Below are positions 1-7,932 of a stretch of DNA of 64,000 nt, in pieces. This stretch comes from Streptomyces echinoruber (lineage in GTDB: Bacteria > Actinomycetota > Actinomycetes > Streptomycetales > Streptomycetaceae), in assembly GCF_014651135.1 (NCBI RefSeq), contig NZ_BMWH01000009.1:62001-126000 (forward strand), written 5' to 3'. A program made the position numbers and the translations under genes. Position 1 is the stretch's first letter. The number at the start of each line of letters is the position of its first letter. The notes under the pieces were generated by a model. The model ran no database searches. It was not told the DNA's origin and worked only from the letters and a program-made list of their open reading frames with translations.

Positions 1-734
1 GACATCACCAGGTAGACGACGACCATGGACAGGGCCGTGGCGACCATGGAGTCGCGCAGGAAGCGCAGGCCCTCGGGCAGGCGCATGTCCTCCGTGCTGC
101 GGCTGCGCCCGCCGAGCTTGCCGGTGAGCTGCCCGGTGGCGCCGGCCAGGATGTAGCCGGCGGTGCCGAAGTGGCCCATGGCCACCGTGTCCTCCCCGGT
201 GACCCGCTTGGTCCAGGGATGGGCGAAGGCGGGCATGGCGACGAGCAGGATGCCCAGCAGGACGCCGCCGCCGAGGACCACGGCGAGGGAGGACTGCCCG
301 GCGCTCGCCATCACGACGGTCAGCATGGTCGCCATGAACAGCATGTGGTGACCGGTGAGGAAGACGTAGCGCAGCGGGGTGAAGCGGGCCAGGAGCAGGC
401 TGACCAGGAACCCGGTGATCATGAGCCAGGCCACGCGGGCTCCGAACCGGTCCTGGGCGATGCCGGCGATGGCCTCGTTGGTCGGGATGACGCCGTGCGC
501 GCCCGTCGTGCCCTGGATCATCTTTCCGAGCGGGTCCAGCGCGGTGGTGACCAGCGTCGCGCCGGCGCCGACCAGGAGCAGGCCGAGGGTGGCCTTGATG
601 GCGCCGCCGGCCGTCTGCCCGGCCGGCTTGCGCAGGGCGGCCAGGCCGACGGCGGTGATGATGCCGATGAGGTAGGCGGGTTGGCTGAGGACCTCGTTGA
701 CGAGGAACTTGGCGAGGTGGACGAGCCAGTTCAT
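1..734 (-). CDS. PTS ascorbate-type permease subunit IIC (partial)
   Basis: Membrane component of a phosphotransferase system of the UlaA/SgaT (ascorbate/galactitol-like) family, which moves a sugar-type substrate across the membrane while the IIB partner phosphorylates it. The frame reads MNWLVHLAKFLVNEVLSQPA and continues through several hydrophobic segments (for example residues 20-60 and 95-165), with the family-like stretch FLTGHHMLFMATML. It has no stop in the window: the C-terminal half lies beyond the left edge. The start ATG at 732-734 follows the IIA-IIB gene on the same strand, with 91 nt of repeats between them, so the two are probably one operon. The true substrate cannot be read from sequence; ascorbate is the family name only. 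Confidence 0.85.
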   Translation of the reverse strand, partial: MNWLVHLAKFLVNEVLSQPAYLIGIITAVGLAALRKPAGQTAGGAIKATLGLLLVGAGATLVTTALDPLGKMIQGTTGAHGVIPTNEAIAGIAQDRFGARVAWLMITGFLVSLLLARFTPLRYVFLTGHHMLFMATMLTVVMASAGQSSLAVVLGGGVLLGILLVAMPAFAHPWTKRVTGEDTVAMGHFGTAGYILAGATGQLTGKLGGRSRSTEDMRLPEGLRFLRDSMVATALSMVVVYLVM

Positions 735-750
735 GCGGTGGGGCCTTTCG

Positions 751-800
751 GTTCACGTCGGTTCACGCCGCATCACGTCGGTTCACGTCGGTTCACGCGG
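751..800. repeat. Five tandem 10-bp repeats between PTS genes
   Basis: Five consecutive 10-mers of the form GTTCACGTCG (one reads CATCACGTCG, two end in CCG or CGG) fill the gap between the IIA-IIB stop and the IIC start. The array is 50 bp and directly precedes the ribosome-binding region of the IIC gene, so copy-number change would alter spacing or leader structure. Confidence 0.85.
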
Positions 801-825
801 CGGGGGGCCTTGCGCGGCCGGACGG

Positions 826-1608
826 TCAGACGTCGTAGGTGTCCCGCAGGACGGCGTCGACCTCGGCGGCGCTCGTGAAGTCGTCGACGACCTTCACGGG
901 CACGCCGACGTCCCCCAGCGTCCGCGCGATCTCGCGCGAGGTGAGGACGGCGACGGCCTCGGACGCCTTGCCCCGGGCGGAGATGGTGTCGGTCGCCTCG
1001 ACGGTGACGTGCCCGGACCAGCCCCAGCGGTCCAGGACCTGCTCCAGCGTGCTCTTCAGGAACAGACTCGTGCCGACGCCGTTGCCGCACACGGTGAGGA
1101 TCTTGTGGTGCCCGTTCCCGGAGGCCGCGGCGGCGCCGCGGGCGGGCCGCGCCGCGGACGGGCGGTCGCCGAGCAGGGCCAGGACGTCCTGCGGGGAGCC
1201 GGCCTGCTCCAGGGCCCGGGCGGTGGCGGGATCGGACAGGACGCGGGCCAGGGCGGCCATGGCGTCGGTGTGCGCACCGGAGTCGGTGGCGGCCAGGGCG
1301 ACGACCAGGCCCACGGGGTCGTTGGTGTCGTGCCCGAACGGCACCGGCCGGGCCAGCCGCACCCAGGACATGCCGGTTCTGCGCACGGCCGGCGACGGCC
1401 GGGCGTGCGCGAAGGCGAGGCCGGGGGCGATGACGATGTAGGGGCCGTTGTCCTCGACGTTGGCGATCATCTGCCCGGTGTAGTCGGCCGTGCTGATCCC
1501 GGCGTCGACGAGGGCCTGGCCGGCTGCGCGGACGGCAGCGCGCCAGTCGTCCGCCTGGACGTCGAGACGGACGGCGGTGGGGGACAGGAGCGAGGAGAGC
1601 TCGTTCAT
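826..1608 (-). CDS. PTS IIA-IIB fusion protein (ascorbate/fructose type)
   Basis: Cytoplasmic phosphotransfer protein joining a IIA domain (residues about 1-150) to a IIB domain (about 165-260). IIA would take phosphate from HPr on the histidine in FAHARPSP (about residue 68); IIB would accept it on the cysteine in TVCGNGVGTSLFLKS (about residue 172) and pass it to the substrate bound by the neighbouring IIC. The UlaC and UlaB proteins of enterobacteria are separate, so the fusion is an actinobacterial arrangement. The start ATG at 1606-1608 is preferred over upstream in-frame codons because the protein then opens with the IIA-like MNELSSLLSPTAVRLDV. It is upstream of and co-oriented with the IIC gene. 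The missing middle region shows an Ala/Gly-rich linker. Confidence 0.88.
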   Translation of the reverse strand: MNELSSLLSPTAVRLDVQADDWRAAVRAAGQALVDAGISTADYTGQMIANVEDNGPYIVIAPGLAFAHARPSPAVRRTGMSWVRLARPVPFGHDTNDPVGLVVALAATDSGAHTDAMAALARVLSDPATARALEQAGSPQDVLALLGDRPSAARPARGAAAASGNGHHKILTVCGNGVGTSLFLKSTLEQVLDRWGWSGHVTVEATDTISARGKASEAVAVLTSREIARTLGDVGVPVKVVDDFTSAAEVDAVLRDTYDV

Positions 1609-1660
1609 GGCGCGTCGGCTCCCAGGGGGTGAGCGGAGCGCGGGCTGGCGTGCCCGCCAC

Positions 1661-1690
1661 GGGGATGGCTGGGGATGGCTGGGGATGACT
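1661..1690. repeat. Three tandem 10-bp repeats upstream of PTS operon
   Basis: GGGGATGGCT occurs twice and GGGGATGACT once, in tandem, about 50 bp upstream of the IIA-IIB start. It lies in the 389-bp gap 1609-1997, which otherwise holds only the candidate operator below. Confidence 0.8.
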
Positions 1691-1869
1691 GCGGAATCGG
1701 AGGAGTGGCGGCGGCGCACGCGCGGCACGGGGAGCGGGCGGGGTCATGGTCCTCCCGTTCGCGGCCGGAGTCGGGTGGGCGGCGCGCGGGACCACGCCTG
1801 TCGGGCCGCGCCCCGGACGGCACCGTGGCGCCCGACCCCGCACCGCAGCCCCGCAGGTGCGCTCCCGGT

Positions 1870-1900
1870 CGTACGATCAGGCCGCAGCGTACATGATCAG
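1870..1900. promoter_or_regulatory. Candidate direct-repeat operator upstream of PTS operon
   Basis: Two related blocks, CGTACGATCAG (1870-1880) and CGTACATGATCAG (1888-1900), about 18 bp apart, lie in the long leader of the PTS genes. Each contains a GATC/GTAC core as in many GntR- and DeoR-type operators. No regulator gene is next to it, so the assignment is inference. Confidence 0.35.
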
Positions 1901-1997
1901 TGCGGGATACACGTATGCCGCGCCTCCGGCCGCCCGCCGCTCGTTGCCGGCTGCCCGCCACGCGCCGCCCGCCGCGCGGCCGGCCGCTCCTCCGGGC

Positions 1998-3473
1998 TCA
2001 GGCCCGCCGCCGGCGGCGCCCCGCCAGCACGGCGTGCACGACGACGCCGGCGAACAGGAACAGCACGCCCTGGTACACCGCCGCGTACCCGGCCCCCGCC
2101 ACCAGCCACATCGAGAAGCCCGCCGCGACCGCCGCGACCACGCCGTCCCGCACCAGCCGCGCCCGGCCGGCCGGCTCGCCCCGCCCCGTCCCGAGGTGGA
2201 GGATCTGCGCGGCGGTGGCCAGCAGGTACGGCACGGTCGCGGTGAACGTGGTGACGAGGACCAGCACCTCGAAGACCCGTCCGGAGCCCGAGGCGTAGTT
2301 GTAGACGGTGAGCAGCGAGGAGAGCACGACGGTGACGGCGACGCCGACCGTCGGCACACCGCGGCGCCGGCGCGCGAAGGCGGCCGGGAACAGCCCGTCC
2401 CGGGCCGCGGCGTACGGCGTCTGGGCGCTGAGCAGGGTCCAGCCGTTGAGGCACCCGGTCATCGACACCAGCGCGGCGAGCGCGACGGCCCAACCGCCCC
2501 AGCCGCCGCCGAACATGGCGTCGACGGCGTCCGAGAACGGCGCGGTGGAGTGCACCAGGCGGTCGTGCGCGACCGTGCCGAAGACGGACAGCGTGCCCAG
2601 CAGGTAGACGAGTGCCGCGCCCGCGGTGCCGAGGACGGTGGCGCGCCCCACGGTGCGCCGGGGATCCTTCACCTCGCCCGCGCTGACCGCGGCGGACTCC
2701 ACACCGAGGTAGGAGAAGAGCAGGATCGCCGCGGAGGCGGACACCGCGCCGACCGTGCTCCCGCCGCCGGCGTGGAAGGGCCCGAGGTGGTGCGGGTCGA
2801 AGAAGAACAGGCCGCACACCGCGACGAGCAGCAGCGGCACGAACTTCAGCACCGTGGAGACGAGTTGGACGGCGCCCACCCAGCGGGTGCCGGCGAGGTT
2901 GGCGAGCGCGGGCAGCCACTGCAGCACCAGCGCGGCCAGGCACGCCGTCCAGCGGTGGCCGTTCACCGGGACCAGCACGTCGAGGTAGCCGACCGCGGCC
3001 ACGGCGAGCGCCGCGTTCGACACCCAGGTGGTGATCCAGTACGCCCACGCGGCGAGGAAACCGGCGAAGTCGCCGAAGGCCTCACGGGCGTAGACGTACG
3101 GCCCGCCGGTGCGCGGGTTGCGCTCGGCGAGCCGCCCGAACACCAGGCCCAGGGCGACGGCCCCCACGGTCAGGACCCCGAAGGCGACCAGGCTGACCGT
3201 GCCGTACGGGGCGACGGAGGCCGGGAGCAGGAAGATGCCGCCGCCGATGATGTTGCCCATCACCAGCGCGGTGGCGACGGGCAGCCCGAAGCGCCGGACA
3301 TGCCTGCCGGTGCCGCCGACGCCTACGGCGGGATCGGTGCCGTCGACACCGTCAATACCGTCGATGCGATCAATACGGTCGACACGGTCGGTGCGGTCGG
3401 TACGGGTACCGGAAGCCGCGGGGGTCTCCCGCGGGGCCGGAGCCGACGGCGGGACGGTTCCGGGGACGTGCAT
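1998..3473 (-). CDS. APC-family amino-acid permease
   Basis: Inner-membrane amino-acid or polyamine transporter of the APC superfamily, 491 aa. After a hydrophilic N-terminus, residues about 58-480 carry about twelve hydrophobic segments, beginning with the family-typical glycine motif in ALVMGNIIGGGIFLLPASVA, and later GGPYVYAREAFGDFAGFLAAW and YLGVESAAVSAGEVKDPRRT. The relationship is to AdiC/CadB-like antiporters; the substrate is not readable. The N-terminal tail (residues about 20-50) is unusual: a run of DRT/DRI/DGI triplets encoded by a 9-bp repeat. The upstream promoter region and residues 1-115 correspond to a broken copy at 39.1-39.4 kb, although that copy lacks the repeat and start codon. 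Minus strand, alone. Confidence 0.88.
   Translation of the reverse strand: MHVPGTVPPSAPAPRETPAASGTRTDRTDRVDRIDRIDGIDGVDGTDPAVGVGGTGRHVRRFGLPVATALVMGNIIGGGIFLLPASVAPYGTVSLVAFGVLTVGAVALGLVFGRLAERNPRTGGPYVYAREAFGDFAGFLAAWAYWITTWVSNAALAVAAVGYLDVLVPVNGHRWTACLAALVLQWLPALANLAGTRWVGAVQLVSTVLKFVPLLLVAVCGLFFFDPHHLGPFHAGGGSTVGAVSASAAILLFSYLGVESAAVSAGEVKDPRRTVGRATVLGTAGAALVYLLGTLSVFGTVAHDRLVHSTAPFSDAVDAMFGGGWGGWAVALAALVSMTGCLNGWTLLSAQTPYAAARDGLFPAAFARRRRGVPTVGVAVTVVLSSLLTVYNYASGSGRVFEVLVLVTTFTATVPYLLATAAQILHLGTGRGEPAGRARLVRDGVVAAVAAGFSMWLVAGAGYAAVYQGVLFLFAGVVVHAVLAGRRRRRA
3337..3414. repeat. 9-bp repeat encoding Asp-Arg-rich permease tail
   Basis: Degenerate tandem 9-mers (GTCGACACG, GTCAATACC, GTCGATGCG, ATCAATACG, GTCGGTGCG and so on) encode the TDR/VDR/IDR/IDG tail of the permease. 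The whole block is absent from the second, broken copy of this gene near 39.26 kb. Confidence 0.8.
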
Positions 3474-3554
3474 GGAGTGGTGCGCCTCTCTTCGAACTGG
3501 TGTCCGGGATCACCGGGACGGCACCCATGGTCGGACACGGCCCGACGCGGCTCC

Positions 3555-3568
3555 AAATCACACGATTT
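3555..3568. promoter_or_regulatory. Short inverted repeat upstream of permease
   Basis: AAATC-ACAC-GATTT, an AT-rich inverted repeat in an otherwise GC-rich 301-bp gap (3474-3774), about 85 bp upstream of the permease start. It is conserved unchanged in the duplicated copy at about 39.31 kb. A role as operator or promoter element is inferred from its position. Confidence 0.4.
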
Positions 3569-3689
3569 CATCCCGTACAACCCCGCCCACCACCGGAAAA
3601 AGTGCACCGTCGCGACCTCCGGGCCGGGAATCGTCCGGCCCGGGGAGCCGACCGGCGCTCGCGAATGCGCGGCCGGCGGCGCCTGATGG

Positions 3690-3750
3690 TCCTCCCCTGT
3701 CCCGGCGGGGAGGGGAGGACATGGCACCCCGGTGCCGCCCCGCACCGGGG
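3690..3750. terminator. Double hairpin after the first island helicase
   Basis: Two perfect stem-loops in series: TCCTCCCCT/AGGGGAGGA (3690-3698 and 3711-3719) and CCCCGGTGC/GCACCGGGG (3727-3735 and 3742-3750). They lie 25 nt past the stop of the minus-strand helicase and upstream of the permease promoter region, so they probably isolate the two units. There is no U-tract, as is common in Streptomyces. Confidence 0.65.
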
Positions 3751-3774
3751 CGCACCAGCGGCTGGTCAGGCTGG

Positions 3775-5910
3775 TCAGGCGGCGTGTGACAGAAACGGGC
3801 TCGGAGCTCCGCTCCACGTCACGCTCAGCGTTTCGCGAGCGCGCGTGCAGGCGACGAAGAGGAGGCAGCGTTCGCGGAGCAGGTCGGCGTCGTGCTGCAG
3901 CGGGTCCGCCTCGCGCGGGGTGATCTCACGGGCGAACGGGACGGCACCCTCGTTGACGCCGAGGACGGACACCGCACGGAACTCCAGACCCTTCATGGCG
4001 TGCATCGTTGCCAGCCGTACCCCCTCAAGGCCCTGCGCGACCTGCCCTTTGACCCGCAGCATCGGGATGCCGGCGGCCTTCAACTTCTCCTCGGCTGCGT
4101 CCAGGGAGAGGTTGAAGCGTGCGCACACGCCGATCTCGTGCGGTGCGAGGCCCTCGGCGAGCAATGCCTGGACCCGGCCCACCAGGGCTTCGGTCTCTTC
4201 TTGCCGGGTGGCGTACCCCTGCACCTGGGGACTGCGCCCGTGGAGCAGGGAGCGGTACCCGGCCAGGGAGTCCGTTCCCTCGCCGTCGAGCGCGTCGATG
4301 GTGACGGGCGTGAGGAGACGTGCCGACCAGGCGAGGATCTCCTCGGTGGAGCGGTAGTTGACGCGCAACCGGAAGCTGCGGCCGGCCGTGGCGATGCCCA
4401 GGGAACCGAGCGACACCCGGGAGTCGTAGATCCGCTGATGCGGGTCACCGGTGATGAACAGGTCGTCGGGGCCGGGGGAGACCGCGGCGCGCAGCACACG
4501 CCACTGTGCCGGATGCAGGTCCTGTGCCTCGTCGACGACGACATGGGCGTACGGAGCCGGCTCGGCGGAGAGGAGGTCCGCTGCGCGGGCGCAGATGTGC
4601 AGGTGCGTGGTCTCGCCGCGGTCGCGCAGGAACTGTTCGAACCGTGCCATGCCGCTCCACACCTGTCGGCGGCGCGTGGGGCCGAGGCCGGTGCCCCGAC
4701 CGCGGCGGCTCGCACTGAGGTAGGCGTCGAGATCGCGGAGGTTCTGGCCGAGGACGACGTGCCGGTATTCCTGGGCCATGAACTGGGCGGTGAAAGGGAG
4801 GTCGAGTTGTTTGACGACCTTCTCCCACAACTGCCGTTGTTCCCGGTCCCCGATCGGCTTGGGCGCCGCTGCCGACTTCGCGCGCACGACGCTGTTCGCA
4901 TAGGCGTCGACCGTCGTCACGTCGACCCGCGCCAGCAGCTTCTCGTCCTGGTCGAGAAGCAGGCCGAGCATCTCGCGCAGTCCGGCGGCGAGCGCGTTCG
5001 TGTACGTGGTGAGCAGGATGCGTCCGTCGTCGGAACGGCCGAGCAGGTGCTTGACCCGATGCAGGGCGGCCACCGTCTTGCCCGTTCCGGGCCCCCCGGT
5101 GACCTGGACGGGACCCCCGTACGAGGTGCGGTAGGCGACGCGCCGCTGGGAGGGGTGGAGAAACACCCGCCAGGCATCGAACGGCTTCTCCAGGATCTCC
5201 TCCAGCTCCTGCGGCCCGGTGACCAGGCGGATGCGTGCGGGAGTGTTGGCGATCACCGTGGCCAGGTCCTCGACCGGCTCGGCGGGCGCGTCGGCGGGCC
5301 GACGGACGGCCACGACGTCCCGGTAGACCTCTTCCGGGCTGAAGCCCTCGGCGAGGTACTGCAGTACCTCCAGCTGATCCTCCGGCAGGAGGGTGGAGAA
5401 CGCCTCCAGTTGGGCCTTGTCCACCAGTGAACGCGCGGCACGCAGCACCTGGTCGTCGATGCCGAGTTCGCGCAGCGTACCGTCGGACACATCCGCGAAC
5501 AGCAGCCGGGGAGCCGTGCGCGCGGCCGTCTCGTACAACGGTGTCAGTTCGTCCAGGGCGACGGCGTTGCGCACCTCCAGGGCTCGGGTCGCCGTGTTCG
5601 CGCTGTACAGGCGTTTCGCCGCCCAGGCGTAGGCGTCGTCGTGCGGCAGGACGTTGACCAGCAGGAACACATCACTGCCGTCGTCGGGGGCGAGGACGAC
5701 GCCTCGCCAGAAGTCGGTGATGCGGATGGTGCGCATCCGCGGATCACGGGCGTTTTCGACGGCCTCCAGGTGCAGTCCCTTGTCCGCGTTGAGCTCCGCG
5801 ACGCTCATGGCCTGGAACTTGGCCATGGCCTTGCGTACTCCGGCCCGAACCGGCTTCTCCAAACTGTCGTAGCCGTCCCAGAAACTTTGGGCGAAGGCGA
5901 GCCGGGGCAT
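3775..5910 (-). CDS. SF1 (UvrD/Rep-type) helicase with RelE/ParE-like N-terminal domain
   Basis: Predicted ATP-dependent DNA translocase of 711 aa. Residues about 1-110 resemble the RelE/ParE toxin fold (conserved run RTIRITDFWRGVVLAPDDG, then DVFLLVNVLPHDDAYAWA). From residue about 265 there is a superfamily 1 helicase: Walker A TGGPGTGKTVAAL (about 270), DEAQD in VVDEAQDLHPAQW (about 460), FRLRVNYRSTEEIL, MHAMKGLEFRAVSV and motif VI LFVACTRARETL (about 690). ATG 5910 is preferred: AAAGGA lies 9 nt upstream and the fold begins there. It diverges from the sigma-factor operon, and its promoter region carries one of the four shared island motifs. The toxin-like part may be a binding module rather than an active RNase; catalytic residues cannot be judged from this alone. 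Confidence 0.87.
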   Translation of the reverse strand: MPRLAFAQSFWDGYDSLEKPVRAGVRKAMAKFQAMSVAELNADKGLHLEAVENARDPRMRTIRITDFWRGVVLAPDDGSDVFLLVNVLPHDDAYAWAAKRLYSANTATRALEVRNAVALDELTPLYETAARTAPRLLFADVSDGTLRELGIDDQVLRAARSLVDKAQLEAFSTLLPEDQLEVLQYLAEGFSPEEVYRDVVAVRRPADAPAEPVEDLATVIANTPARIRLVTGPQELEEILEKPFDAWRVFLHPSQRRVAYRTSYGGPVQVTGGPGTGKTVAALHRVKHLLGRSDDGRILLTTYTNALAAGLREMLGLLLDQDEKLLARVDVTTVDAYANSVVRAKSAAAPKPIGDREQRQLWEKVVKQLDLPFTAQFMAQEYRHVVLGQNLRDLDAYLSASRRGRGTGLGPTRRRQVWSGMARFEQFLRDRGETTHLHICARAADLLSAEPAPYAHVVVDEAQDLHPAQWRVLRAAVSPGPDDLFITGDPHQRIYDSRVSLGSLGIATAGRSFRLRVNYRSTEEILAWSARLLTPVTIDALDGEGTDSLAGYRSLLHGRSPQVQGYATRQEETEALVGRVQALLAEGLAPHEIGVCARFNLSLDAAEEKLKAAGIPMLRVKGQVAQGLEGVRLATMHAMKGLEFRAVSVLGVNEGAVPFAREITPREADPLQHDADLLRERCLLFVACTRARETLSVTWSGAPSPFLSHAA

Positions 5911-6127
5911 GGGGTCCCATCCTTTCTGCTTCTGCCTATCAGCGTTTCCCGATGGTGAACGTGGGGCGGCTCCGGCCGGGCGTCCGGCGATCTCCCGTAG
6001 AGCCGGCAGGAGTTGCCCCGGCTCGGGAGAGGTCGACAACCGTGACCTGCGGGAGAGGAGGGTCGAGATGCGGCACGAGTGACCTTCCGGGGAGGGCGGG
6101 GCCTGTACGAATACCGCACACCTTATC

Positions 6128-6143
6128 TGTTGACGCCGTCAAG
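6128..6143 (-). promoter_or_regulatory. Shared island motif, copy 1 (upstream of SF1 helicase)
   Basis: On the minus strand it reads CTTGACGGCGTCAACAGAT, an inverted repeat TTGAC-N3-GTCAA, pointing toward the helicase gene about 220 nt away. It matches the consensus TTGACRRYGYHAACA found at three other island promoters. No good -10 hexamer lies 17 nt downstream here, though GATAAG follows the repeat directly. Confidence 0.6.
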
Positions 6144-6180
6144 CGACTCCTGCGCACACGTGATCAGAATCGATCAATCC

Positions 6181-6210
6181 GTTGACAGTGTAAACACATC
6201 TGTTTAGGCT
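6181..6210 (+). promoter_or_regulatory. Sigma-operon promoter with shared motif, copy 2
   Basis: TTGACA (6182-6187), 17-nt spacer, TAGGCT (6205-6210): a good vegetative-type Streptomyces promoter. Its -35 box is the start of shared motif TTGACAGTGTAAACA. Overlapping the -10 box is a perfect inverted repeat TAAACA-CATC-TGTTTA (6191-6206), a likely repressor site. Transcription would begin near 6216, about 60 nt before the chosen start codon. Confidence 0.65.
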
Positions 6211-6274
6211 GTGCATGCACTCGGTTGGCCCTCTCGGGCGGAACCGGTGCTCGGTCGCTTCAGTGGGGGGCGCT

Positions 6275-7858
6275 ATGGGTGGGAAGTCGATGGCCGGGAT
6301 CGAACGGCGCTCGGTCGAGGCGCAGTTGCCGTCCGTCATCGAGAGGCTGAAAAGCTGTGCCTCTCGTGCGGGAGTCGTCAGTCACCGGGCCTTCGCCCTG
6401 GAAGCGGAGCGACTCGGGCTCACGACCGACGAGCAGCAGCGAAGGCTCCGCAACGGGCTCGCCACTGTCGGCATTCATGTGAGGCCTTCCCACAGGGGGC
6501 GGGCAAGCCACCGTTCCGCGCCCGCCTCTCGCCCTGGGGTCCGGTCCGCGGCCCCGTCGGTACGGGCGTCCGCCCCGCCTTCCGTCGCCTTCGAGCCGGG
6601 GCCTGCCGCCACCGAGGCGGCCGGACGCCTGGCCCAGGCCCGGCGGATGCTGGCCCGCTACGCCGACACCGACGGCACCGTCAGCAGGCTCGCCCACGAC
6701 GGTGTGGTGCGTCTCCACGGGCTCGGCCCTGCCGAAGCGCGTGAACTGGCCGCCGCCTTCCCGATCTCTCGCCCCGGCCCGCTCGGCACGTCCGCCCCGG
6801 TGGCGGCGAGCGGTCGGGCTCCGTCCGTGGTGCCTGCGTCCGCCTCGGCCTCCAGCGCCGCGTCCTCGATGTCGCAGACCAGTAAGACCGGTAGGACCAG
6901 TAAGACCGGTAAGAAGCGCGCCCGCTCTGCTGTTTCCGTCATGGACGACAGGCTGTCCGACGCCGTCCGCGCGGCCCGGGCCGTGCTGGAGGAGGACCGG
7001 TGGCGCAGGAACCCGGCCAAGGTCGTGCTGAAGGCGGACGAGGAGGTGGGCCTCGCTGTTCTCCTCCGCGGCGGTACCGACCGCCTCGGCCGCGATGTCC
7101 CGGCGGAGGAGATCGCGGCGCTGCCCCGCGACGGCGAGCGGTGGCGCGCTTACGAATGCCTCGTCCTGCACAACCGGCGACTCGTGTGGAAGATCGCGAA
7201 GGGATACCAGGGGCGCGGCCTGGACATCGACGACCTCGTCCAGCACGGAACCTGCGGACTGCTGCGCGCGGTCCGCAGGTTCGACGCCACCAAGGGCTAC
7301 AAGCTGTCCACCTACGCGACGTGGTGGATCAAGCAGGCCATCACGCGGGCCATCGCCGACGAGGGCACCCTGATCCGGCTTCCCGCGTACGTCCACGAGA
7401 AGGTCGGCAAGGTCGCCAAGGCCGAGCGCAAGCTCTTGGGCGAAGGACGCGCCAGGACGATCGACAACGTGGCTTACGTCAGCGGTCTCACCTTCGCCGA
7501 GGTGGAGGAGGTGCGCAGGATCAGCCGGCCCACTGACTCCCTGGACCGGATCATCGGGGACGACGCCGCACTCGGCGACCTGATCATCGGGCCGAGCCGA
7601 CTGCCCGGACCTGCCGAGGTGTTGATCCGCAAAGAGTTTCAGGCGCGCCTGCGGCACGTCCTGGAGCACCTGTCCGAGCGGGAGCGGTATGTCCTCGTCC
7701 GGCGCACCGGTCTCGACGGCGGCGAGCCGGACACGCTGGAGGACATCGGGGTCGTCTTCGGTGTCACCCGCGAGCGCATCCGCCAGGTCGAGTCGAAGGC
7801 CAAGGCGAAGTTCCGCGGCGAGCTGGCCCGCCACGGGCTGTTGCCGTCGTCCCGCTGA
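6275..7858 (+). CDS. Sigma-70 family RNA polymerase sigma factor
   Basis: A 527-aa sigma factor that would direct RNA polymerase to a set of promoters. Residues about 10-65 (VIERLKSCASRAGVVSHRAF) look like sigma region 1.1. A variable, Ser/Lys-rich middle section holds a short SKTGRT repeat. Region 2 contains LVWKIAKGYQGRGLDIDDLV and STYATWWIKQAITRAI; region 4 is LSERERYVLVRR followed by the helix-turn-helix FGVTRERIRQVESKAKAKF. ATG 6275 is preferred because GGGGGG lies just upstream; ATG 6215 would be nearly leaderless and cannot be excluded. It is the first gene of the drmA-drmB operon, 74 nt before drmA. A primary-like sigma factor inside a defence operon is unusual and may recognise the shared motif seen at four island promoters. 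Confidence 0.88.
   Translation: MGGKSMAGIERRSVEAQLPSVIERLKSCASRAGVVSHRAFALEAERLGLTTDEQQRRLRNGLATVGIHVRPSHRGRASHRSAPASRPGVRSAAPSVRASAPPSVAFEPGPAATEAAGRLAQARRMLARYADTDGTVSRLAHDGVVRLHGLGPAEARELAAAFPISRPGPLGTSAPVAASGRAPSVVPASASASSAASSMSQTSKTGRTSKTGKKRARSAVSVMDDRLSDAVRAARAVLEEDRWRRNPAKVVLKADEEVGLAVLLRGGTDRLGRDVPAEEIAALPRDGERWRAYECLVLHNRRLVWKIAKGYQGRGLDIDDLVQHGTCGLLRAVRRFDATKGYKLSTYATWWIKQAITRAIADEGTLIRLPAYVHEKVGKVAKAERKLLGEGRARTIDNVAYVSGLTFAEVEEVRRISRPTDSLDRIIGDDAALGDLIIGPSRLPGPAEVLIRKEFQARLRHVLEHLSERERYVLVRRTGLDGGEPDTLEDIGVVFGVTRERIRQVESKAKAKFRGELARHGLLPSSR
6878..6911. repeat. 18-bp coding repeat in sigma-factor linker
   Basis: ACCAGTAAGACCGGTA occurs at 6878-6893 and again at 6896-6911, encoding a duplicated SKTG segment between the N-terminal part and region 2 of the sigma factor. 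Confidence 0.75.
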
Positions 7859-7932
7859 ACCGGCCGGTTCTCCGGCGGATTGCTGCCGCCTCCTCTCTCC
7901 GTCCACCACCCCTGATCCGAAGGAACCCGCAC

